Source: Nannocystis sp. (lineage in GTDB: Bacteria > Myxococcota_A > Polyangia > Nannocystales > Nannocystaceae). Taken from it: DNA of 35,384 nucleotides. Under the pieces are notes generated by a model. It ran no database searches. It saw nothing but the letters and a program-made list of their open reading frames with translations, and had not been told where the DNA came from. Position numbers and translations under genes: made by a program. The DNA lies in contig JADJRG010000003.1 in assembly GCA_016712315.1 (NCBI GenBank), positions 1 through 35,384 on the forward strand, given 5' to 3'. Numbering within the stretch: the stretch's first letter is position 1; every line of letters begins with the position of its first letter. Shown here one piece after another: positions 28,603-35,384 of this stretch.

Positions 28603-30330
28603 ATGGAGCTCCTCGACGCCCGCCGCCTCACTGGCCCCAACCTCCAGCTCCGCGGCGCTGGCGCCCTCGTCGAGCTCCGCTTCGCCTCGCCTGAAGAGGC
28701 CGATCGCGCCCTCCCGCTGCTCGACCTCGAGCACGAAGCCCTCACCCGCGCCCTCGGCCTCCCGCCCGCCGATCTCCGCCGCCGCCGCTTCATCGATCGA
28801 GAGGGCCGCGAAGGCGCCGCCCTCGCCACCCCCGCCCCGCTCGACGCCCTCTACACCGCCCTCGACGCCCTCGAGCTCGCCGTCCAGCGCGTCCGCGCCG
28901 GCCTGCGCGGCGACGATCCTGGCCCCCTCAGCGCCGCCCTCCCGCCCCTGCTCGCCGCCCGCCAGCGCGAGGCTCGCCCCGCCCTGCTCGCCCTCGTCGC
29001 CGCCGCCGAGGCCCGCGGCCTGCCCGTGCTCGTCGACGACGAGCTGTGCACCCTCGGCCACGGCGCCCGCTCCATCACCTGGCCTCTAGGCCAGCTCCCA
29101 GCGCCCGACCAGATCCCCTGGTCCCAGCTCGGCGCGATCCCCATCGCCCTCATCACCGGCACCAACGGCAAGACCACCTGCTCGCGCCTGCTCGCCCGCG
29201 TCGTCCGCTGCGCCGGCCTGCGCCCTGGCAACACCACCACCGACGGGATCTCCGTGGACGAGCGCGTCATCGAGCCAGGAGACTGGACCGGCCCCGCCGC
29301 CGCCCGCCTCGTCCTCCGCCGCCCCGACGTCGACATCGCCGTCCTCGAGACCGCCCGCGGCGGGATCCTCCGCCGCGGCCTCGCCCCGCACCGCTGCGAC
29401 GCCGCCCTCATCACCAACATCAGCGCCGATCACCTCGGCGACTACGGCGTCGTCGACATCGACGGCATGGCTCAGGTCAAGGCCGTCGTCACCACCGTCG
29501 TCGCCCCCACCGGCCGCGTCGTCCTCGGCGCCGACAGCCCCCCCCTCTGCCGCCTGCCGCGCGCCTTCCCGGCCCCCCTCGTCTGGTTTAGTTTGAGCCC
29601 CGACCAACCCACCCTCGCCGCCCACCGCCGCGCCGGCGGCGAGGCCTGGTACGTCGCCGAAGGCCAGCTCGTCCACGCCGTCGGCGATCACGAGTCTCCG
29701 CTCATCGCCGTCGCCGACGTCCCCCTCACCCTCGGCGGCGCCGCCCGCTACAACGTCCAAAACGCCCTCGCCGTCGCCGCCCTCGCCCACGCCCTCCACC
29801 TCCCGCGCCCTGCCATCCTCGAAGCCTTACGCGGCTTCACCGCCAGCGCCCGCGACAACCCTGGCCGCGTCAACCTCTACGAGTGCCGCGGCGCCCGCGT
29901 CCTCCTCGACTTCGCCCACAACCCTGACGGCATCGCCGCCTTGGGAGAAGTCATCCACCACCTCCGCCTGCGCCACCCTGGCGGCCGTCTGCTCATCAGC
30001 CTCGGCCTCGCTGGAGATCGCAGCGACGACGACATCCGCGCCTCGGCCGCCGCCGTGCTCACCTTCGCCCCTGATCACGTCATCGTCCGCGAGCTACCGC
30101 ACTACCTACGCGGCCGCGCCCCTGGAGAAGTCAGCGATCACCTGGAGCGAGCCTTCACCCAGCTAGGCCACCCTCCCAGCGCCCTCGGCCGCGCCGAAGA
30201 CGAGCCCCCCGCCCTGCTCGCCGCCCTCGACTGGGCCCGCCCCGGCGATCTCATCGTCGTGCTCGTGCACACCGAGCGCGAAGCGATCCGCGCCCTGCTC
30301 GACGCCCAAGGCGCCACCACCGCCACCTGA
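28603..30330 (+). CDS. stand-alone Mur-ligase protein related to the C-terminal half of cyanophycin synthetase
   Basis: Intact, 575 residues, with GGAG 11 bases before ATG 28603. The first 180 residues or so have no ATP-grasp motif; they form a helical/beta N-terminal region (MELLDARRLTGPNLQLRGAG, opening like the CphA N domain). The rest is a complete Mur-ligase: P-loop ITGTNGKTTCSRLLARVV (Gly-Lys-Thr near 189-191), NTTTDGISVDE, LETARGGILRRGLAP, NISADHLGDYG, YNVQNALAVAAL, and the C-terminal VLLDFAHNPDGIAALGEVI. It shares TARGG and NxSADHLG with the neighbouring CphA, closer to CphA than to MurC-F. It is 99 bases after cphA and probably in the same operon. Unlike CphA2, which keeps ATP-grasp activity, this one keeps only Mur chemistry; its substrate is unknown. 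Confidence 0.85.
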   Translation: MELLDARRLTGPNLQLRGAGALVELRFASPEEADRALPLLDLEHEALTRALGLPPADLRRRRFIDREGREGAALATPAPLDALYTALDALELAVQRVRAGLRGDDPGPLSAALPPLLAARQREARPALLALVAAAEARGLPVLVDDELCTLGHGARSITWPLGQLPAPDQIPWSQLGAIPIALITGTNGKTTCSRLLARVVRCAGLRPGNTTTDGISVDERVIEPGDWTGPAAARLVLRRPDVDIAVLETARGGILRRGLAPHRCDAALITNISADHLGDYGVVDIDGMAQVKAVVTTVVAPTGRVVLGADSPPLCRLPRAFPAPLVWFSLSPDQPTLAAHRRAGGEAWYVAEGQLVHAVGDHESPLIAVADVPLTLGGAARYNVQNALAVAALAHALHLPRPAILEALRGFTASARDNPGRVNLYECRGARVLLDFAHNPDGIAALGEVIHHLRLRHPGGRLLISLGLAGDRSDDDIRASAAAVLTFAPDHVIVRELPHYLRGRAPGEVSDHLERAFTQLGHPPSALGRAEDEPPALLAALDWARPGDLIVVLVHTEREAIRALLDAQGATTAT

Positions 30331-30369
30331 CCTGTCCGCGGACGAGGGACCACAGCCGCGATCAACCAC

Positions 30370-30407
30370 CATTAAATGATTTTTAAGCGCCTAAACATCA
30401 TTTAATG
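30370..30407. promoter_or_regulatory. 38-bp palindrome, likely HipB operator at the hipBA promoter
   Basis: Perfect outer arms CATTAAATGAT (30370-30380) and ATCATTTAATG (30397-30407). The 16-base centre is also symmetric about the same axis (TTTA at 30382-30385, TAAA at 30392-30395), so 17 of 19 base pairs match. It is AT-rich in a GC-rich genome and ends 13 bases before the hipB start, where a self-repressing antitoxin would bind. Confidence 0.7.
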
Positions 30408-30420
30408 ATATTTCGTAGGG

Positions 30421-30754
30421 GTGAGGGTGCGTCGTTCCCCCCTACCCGCGACCCGGGCAGCCCTCAGCGCGCTGGGTGCGCAGATCAGCGCTGCACGGCG
30501 TGAACTCGGCTGGACCCAGGCCGAGCTGGCCGCTCGGCTCGGCGTCACGGGGCCACCCTCTCACGTATCGAAGGCGGCGCGCCGGGCACGGCCATCGGCC
30601 TCGTCTTTGACGCCGCGGCGATCTGCGGGGTGCCGCTCTTCGGCGTCGAGGCCGGCGACCTGGCGCGCATCGCCGAGCTTGAGCGAGGCCCGGCTCGCGC
30701 TCCTCCCCGCCAGAGTCCGCAAGGCGCTGCCCGAGGTCGACGATGACTTCTTGA
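30421..30754 (+). CDS. hipB: HipB-like XRE-family antitoxin and repressor, frame-broken
   Basis: Short helix-turn-helix protein that would bind the palindrome upstream and neutralise HipA. GTG start at 30421 (a GTG at 30427 is also possible). HTH: LGAQISAARRELGWTQAELA, ARLGVT, then ATLSRIEGGAPGTAIGLVFD. The C-terminal tail is LALLPARVRKALPEVDDDF, the common HipB ending. Frame shifts lie near 30550 and 30693. An extra T at 30751-30752 hides the stop: removing it gives VDDDF then TGA, and at the same time opens hipA. Length about 111 residues. Confidence 0.8.
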
Positions 30755-32045
30755 GCCTAAGCGCGAGGCCTTCGTCTGGATCTGGCTCCCCGGCGCCACC
30801 GAACCGATCGTCGCGGGACGGCTCGACCGGACCGGAGCCTTCCTCGAGCAGCAGGAGGTGCTCACCTTCGCCTACGCTCGCTCCTATCTCGAGCGGGACG
30901 GAGCGATCTCGCTCTACACACCGGAGCTGCCCCTCCGGCGCGGGCGTATCGATCCGACCGCTCCCCTGCCGACAGCGGCTGGCGCGGCTATCCCGTCCGT
31001 GGGCAGCGCTCGGCGCTCCCGATCGCTGGCTGCCTACGCGACGCCGCACCGGACGCTTGGGGAAGGCGGGTGATCAATCTGCGCCTGCATGGCAAGCCGG
31101 AGGTCGAGCTCGACGAGCTCACCTATCTCTTACTCTCCGGCAGCGATCGTATCGGTGCGCTCGACTTTCAGGACTCACCCACCACGTACATCGCCCGCGG
31201 CGAGACGGCGACGCTCGAGCAGCTCCTCCAGTTCGCGGAGCTCGTCGAGGCGGGGCAGCCGATCCCCCAAGACCTGGCTGCGGCCGCCGGGCACGGCACT
31301 TCGGTCGGGGGAGCGCGCCCCAAGGCCCTGCTCGACCACGAGGGCCGCTGCTTCGTCGCCAAGTTCTCCTCGTCGACCGACTCCAGACCCGTCGTGAAGG
31401 CCGAGGCGGTCGGCATGATCCTCGCGCGACGCGTCGGCATCGACGTAGCTCCGATCGAGGTAGTGCGTGCCGCCGGTCGAGACGTGCTGCTCGTCGAGCG
31501 CTTCGACCGCACGAGCGACGGCGCCCGTCATCTTGTGCTCTCGGCGCTCCACATCCTCGGTCTGCGCGAGACCGAGGCCCACTACGCGTCGTACGCCGAT
31601 CTGGCGGAGGCGATCAAATATCCCGGTTGGCGCGACGCCAGGGCCACCCCTGCGCGAGCTCTTTCGACGCCTCGTGTTCAACATCTGCATCGGCAACACC
31701 GACGATCACCTACGCAACCACGCGGCCCTCTGGGATGGCGAGTCGCTGCGGCTGACCCCCGCGTACGACCTCTGCCCACAGATCCGGTCGACAAGCGTCG
31801 CATCGCACGCCCTCGGCATCACGCGCGACCGCGCCAATGCCTCACAGCTGAGGCTCGCCCGAGCGGTCGCCGCTGACTTTGGCGTCACTGACCGCCAAGC
31901 GGACGCGATGATCGAGGAGATCCTCGCCGTCATCCAGGGCGAGTGGGATCTCGCCTGCGATGAGGCCACCCTGACCCGTACCGAGCGCGACGCGCTGTGG
32001 AGGCGCGAGATCCTCAACCCGTACATCTTCTATGAGAACGCGTGA
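30743..32045 (+). CDS. hipA: HipA-like serine/threonine kinase toxin, frame-broken
   Basis: Kinase toxin; the E. coli enzyme phosphorylates glutamyl-tRNA synthetase and stops growth. With the extra T at 30751-30752 removed, ATG 30743 reads MTSEPKREAFVWIWLPGATE and overlaps the hipB stop by ATGA. N-terminal HipA domain: GRLDRTGAFL, LTFAYARSYLERDGAISLYT, DAAPDAWGRRVI. Kinase domain: P-loop SVGGARPKALL with the regulatory Ser, ATP Lys in FVAKFSSSTD, DVLLVERFDRT, catalytic Asp/Asn in GNTDDHLRNHA, and metal Asp in AYDLCP. Further shifts lie near 31000 and 31645 (restoring PPLRELFRRLVFNICIGNTD). Ends TGA 32043-32045; about 433 residues. All key residues are kept, so the toxin would be active if the indels are errors. 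Confidence 0.85.
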
Positions 32046-32082
32046 GCGGCCAGCATCTGGCCTGTCGGTCAGCCTCAGCGCC

Positions 32083-32628
32083 TCACCGCCACCTCACCGA
32101 TAGATCCGCGACCGCCCCCGCACCAGCGCCTCCTCGATCCGCCCCCAGCTCGCGCCGGATCTCCTCGATCCTCAAGTCCAGCGTCGGCCGCCCAGCCACC
32201 CGCAACCGCCCCCGCTCGAAGCTCCCGTGCTCCGCCACCAGCGCCGCCCGGATCCCTTCTTGCGACACCCCCAGCTCGACCAGCGCCGCCAGCTCGCTCG
32301 CGGGCAGCCCGTCGAGCATCGCCAGCCACTCGCCCACGTCTCGCGTCGCCCCCATCAGCGCCGCGTCCAGCGCCTCGATCTCGTCCGCTGTGCGCGTCGG
32401 GTCCAGCGACAGCGCCGCCCGCACCCCGCGGATCGTGCTCTCTAGCGCCACCCGCAGCGTCCGCGTCTCGCGGGCCACCTGCGCCAGCGTCGGGCTCAGG
32501 TGTGCCAGCTCCAGCGGCGCCTCTGCGCGGTCTTCCAGGTAGCGCCGCGTCTCTGCCTGCGCGCGGATCAGCCGATACGCCCCATAACTCGCCGCCACCA
32601 GCAGCATCGCCAGCTCGATCGCCCCCAC
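32083..32628 (-). CDS. small membrane-anchored protein, unknown function, coupled to formate dehydrogenase alpha
   Basis: 181 residues from a GTG at 32628 (MGAIELAMLLVAASYGAYRL), immediately after the formate dehydrogenase stop (0-base gap), so translation is probably coupled. A single N-terminal membrane anchor (residues 4-21) is followed by long amphipathic helices (LAHLSPTLAQVARETRTLRV, ADEIEALDAALMGATRDVGE), a helix-loop with GVSQEGIRAALV, a short beta part (GRLRVAGRPTLDLRIEEIRR) and a Gly/Ala tail. No family recognised. It is not the usual FdhD or FdhE accessory protein. Intact; 37 bases from the hipA stop on the opposite strand (convergent). Confidence 0.65.
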   Translation of the reverse strand: MGAIELAMLLVAASYGAYRLIRAQAETRRYLEDRAEAPLELAHLSPTLAQVARETRTLRVALESTIRGVRAALSLDPTRTADEIEALDAALMGATRDVGEWLAMLDGLPASELAALVELGVSQEGIRAALVAEHGSFERGRLRVAGRPTLDLRIEEIRRELGADRGGAGAGAVADLSVRWR

Positions 32629-35384
32629 CTACTCCGCCGCGCTCTCGACGTCCGCGCCGTCGTGTGCGCGCTCCACCCGCACCGCGCAGAATTTGAACTC
32701 TGGGATCTTCCCGAACGGATCCAGCGCGTCGTTCGTCAGCACGTTCGCCGCCGCCTCCCGCCAGCAGAACGGGATGAAGATGGCCCCGAGGCCAGGTGCC
32801 CCGGAGCCCCGCACCTTCAGCGTGATCGACCCGCGGCGGCTCGTCACCGCGATCCAATCCTCCTCGTTCAGCCCCAGCCGCCGCATATCCTCTGGGTGCA
32901 TATCTGCGTGCGGCTCCCCCTCGATCGCGTCCAGCGCCGTCGATCGCCGCGTCATCGTCCCTGTGTGCCAGTGCTCTAGCAGCCGCCCTGTCGTCAGGAT
33001 CATCGGGTATTCCGCGTCTGGCAGCTCCGCCGGCGGCGCGAATTCGGCCGGCACCAGCCTCCCGCGGCCGCTCGGAAAGCTCTCATCAAAGAGCACCACC
33101 GTCCCGTCCTCACGCTCTGGATCTTCACAAGGCCACAGCTTGCCCTCGGCGCCCAGGTTCGAGTGGGACAGCCCGTGGTAGCTCGGCGACAGCCCCGCGA
33201 ACTCATCAAACACCGCTGCTACGTCCTTAAACACAAACCCCGGCGCCCCCCATGCGCCGCCCGATCTCGCACAGGATCTCCCAGTCTTGCCGCGCCTCCC
33301 CGGCAGCGCCAGCACTGGCCGCCCGATCTGCACCCGGCGATCTGTGTTCGTAAAAGTCCCCGTCTTTTCAAAGAACGAAGACGCCAGGCAGGATCACGTC
33401 CGCGACCTGGCAGTCTCTGTCAAGAAGATGTCCTGCACCGCCAGGAAGTCCAAGCTCGCCAGCGCCTTACGCACCTTATTGGAGTTTGGATCGCTCACGA
33501 AGGGGTTCTCCCCCATGATGTGCATGCCCCGGATCTCATGGCGGATCGCCGCTGCCATGATCTCCACCACCGTCAGCCCTGGCGTGCCATCCAGCGCCGC
33601 CCCCCGCCGCCTCGAAGCGCCCCGGATCGCCGCGTCCTTCACGGACCTGGTAGTCGGGAACACCATCCCGGGATCAGCCCGCGTCGCTCGCCCCTTGCAC
33701 GTTATTTTGCCCGCGCAGCTAAATTGCAGCCGTCCCTGGCCGGCCGATCTGCCCCGTCACCAGCGCCAGCGCGATCAGGCAGCGCGCGTTGTCGGTCCCG
33801 TGCACGTGCTGGCTCACCCCATCCCCCAAAGATCAGCGCCGCCTTCGCCGAGCCAAAGGTCACCGCCACGTCCACGATCTCCGCCACCGTCACCCCGCAC
33901 AGCTGCGCCGCCAATCCAGGGGATACGCCGCCACCGTCGCCTTCAGCGCCTCAAAGCCCCTCTGTCCGTGTCTTAACAAAATCCTCATCGACCAGCCCGC
34001 GGCGGAGGATCTCGCACAGCACCCCATTAAAGAGGCAACGTCCGTCCTCGGCCGGATCCGAACGTAGCGATAGCAATGGTCGGCGATGTCTGGCCGGTGC
34101 GGATCGATCGCGATCAGCTTGCACCCCCGCTTCGCCGCCGCCCAAAGAAGGTCGCCGCCACCAGGCGGTTCGACGTCGTGTTCGTGCCGACCAGCAGCGC
34201 CACGTCGCTGTTCTCCACGTCGCGGAAGGTCGTCGACACCGCCCCCGAGCCGATCGTCTCCATCAGCGCCGCCACCGACGACGCGTGGCACAGCCGCGTG
34301 CAGTGGTCGACATTGTTTGACCAAAACCAACGCGCACCTTTTGGAACAGGTACGCCTCCTCGTTCGACCCCTTCGCCGAGCCGAAGCCCGCCAACGCCCG
34401 CGGCCCGTAAGCCGCCCGGATCCCACCCAGATTTCTGCGCCACCAGCGCCAGCGCCTCCTCCAGCTCGCCTCGCGGAACGCCGGCATCACCTCCGCGTAG
34501 TCCACCAGCCCCCCGGCCGCCGCCCTCGCTCCTGCCGCACCGCCCCGCTCAGGGGCCCCTTCGGAGTACGCTCCTCGCGCCGGATCAGCGGCCGCGTCAG
34601 CCGGTGCGCGCGCGACGGGTAGTCAAGCCGTAGCGCCCCTTCACGCACAGCCGCCGGTCGGACACCCGGCTGTCGCGCCCGTCGATCCACGCCACCTTGT
34701 TCAGCGCCGTGTCCACGTGCGCCGTGATCGAGCAGCCCCACCCCGCAGTACGGGCACAGCGTCGCCACCTGCTTCCAGCGCCGTCGACGGCCGCAGCGGC
34801 GCCGGCAATTGTTTGTTCACCAGCGCGTCCGTCGGGCACGCGTCCATACAATCGCCGCACGACACGCAGCTCGACGCCCCCCCATCCGGCTGGTCCAGAT
34901 CGAACGCGATCTTCGCGTGTAGCCCTTCCCCGATAGCGTGATCACCTCGTTGCTCTGCACCTCGTCGCACGCCCGCACGGCAGCGGTCGCACAGGATGCA
35001 CGACTGGTGATCCACCCCGATCACGGCGACGACGCGTCCTCACCGCGACCTGTCCCCCGGGCAGCCCCAGCGGCCCCCCGATCCCGGCCCCTCCGGCTGC
35101 GCGATCTCGAGCTTCGCCGCCAGCGCCGCCAACCGACCCTTCTGGCCGCGCCTGGGGATCGCACCACCGGCTGGTCCGCCACCAGCAGCGCCGTCAACAT
35201 CCGCCGGTGCCGCGTCAGCGCTCGCTCGTCGCCGTCACCGTCATGTTACCCGGCTCCACAAGCGCGCACGCAGCCTCGCCGCCAGCGTCCGCCCGCCCAC
35301 GTCCACCACACAGCCTGCACACCCGACCGGCCGGTAGCGCGGGTCGTGGCGCAACGCCGGGATCTCGATCCTCACCTGCCGCGC
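32629..35384 (-). CDS. fdhA: formate dehydrogenase alpha subunit (NAD-type, Mo/W-bis-MGD), partial and frame-broken
   Basis: Runs off the right edge; about 40 N-terminal residues are missing. Read across frames: a NuoG-like 2Fe-2S domain (IPALRHDPRYRPVG, CVVDVGGRTLAARL, MTVTATSER); a double 4Fe-4S module (QSCILCDRC, SSCVSCGDCMDACPTDALV); the Mo domain 4Fe-4S site TLCPYCGVG and RLCVKGRYG; the active-site segment NNVDHCTRLCHASSVA with Cys (TGC, complement of nt 34288-34290) where E. coli FdhF has selenocysteine; ALLVGTNTTSN, CKLIAIDPHRPDIADHCYRY, GMHIMGENPFVSDPNSNKV; and the C-terminal molybdopterin-binding domain (YPMILTTGRLLEHWHTGTMT, NVLTNDALDPFGKIPEFKFC). Ends at TAG read from 32631-32629. 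At least eight frame shifts between 33240 and 35300. Oxidises formate to CO2 with NAD-linked partners expected upstream, outside the window. Confidence 0.85.

Noticed and set aside
30334..30343. Palindrome GTCCGCGGAC after the Mur-ligase gene as terminator
   Set aside because: No loop and no T-tract; short GC palindromes are expected by chance here.
34280..34300. Selenocysteine codon in formate dehydrogenase
   Set aside because: The codon at the Sec position is TGC (Cys), not TGA.
1..35384. tRNA, rRNA, insertion sequences, prophage or integrase genes
   Set aside because: None recognised on either strand by reading; HipBA is the only mobile-associated type of module seen, with no transposase or att-like repeats around it.

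Overview
The window looks like a piece of a myxobacterial (Myxococcota) chromosome, probably from the Nannocystis/Plesiocystis/Haliangium side of the phylum. The clues are very high GC, strong third-position GC, a secreted metalloprotease ending in a MYXO-CTERM-like anchor, a lipoprotein with seven Myxococcus-type cysteine-rich (DUF4215-like) repeats, many secreted Cys-rich proteins, and a DUF3369 response regulator. The family-level placement is inference; no rRNA or tRNA was found.

Layout. 1-8.9 kb is mostly secreted proteins: the C-terminal part of an M19 dipeptidase-like protein, a badly broken hypothetical, a trypsin-like protease, an IPT/TIG-repeat protein, a small conserved-looking protein, an M4 (thermolysin-type) protease, and a 30-residue lipoprotein-like ORF. 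8.9-12.4 kb holds an intact cytochrome P450, a small membrane protein and the DUF4215 lipoprotein. 12.5-19.5 kb holds a DUF2079 membrane protein, a two-gene signalling unit (response regulator-DUF3369-class III cyclase plus its histidine kinase) and a long-chain acyl-CoA synthetase followed by a terminator. 19.7-23.5 kb holds two secreted or periplasmic proteins, a second histidine kinase and a Cys-rich lipoprotein.

23.7-30.3 kb is the most distinctive part, a cyanophycin metabolism cluster on the + strand: isoaspartyl dipeptidase (iadA), cyanophycinase (cphB), cyanophycin synthetase (cphA), and a separate Mur-ligase protein that resembles the C-terminal half of CphA but has no ATP-grasp domain. 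Together they would make the Asp-Arg polymer, cut it to beta-Asp-Arg dipeptides and split these into amino acids. The role of the fourth gene is open.

30.4-32.0 kb is a hipBA toxin-antitoxin module behind a 38-bp palindrome. 32.1-35.4 kb, on the minus strand, is a small membrane-anchored protein coupled to a NAD-type formate dehydrogenase alpha subunit that runs off the right edge.

Quality warning. About 15 genes are broken by one-base indels, most of them in short C or G runs where adding or removing one base restores a conserved protein. I treat these as probable sequencing or consensus errors, not gene decay. Damage is heaviest in the first 9 kb and the last 5 kb; 8.9-19.4 kb is almost clean. 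Coordinates of broken genes span the whole reconstructed gene.
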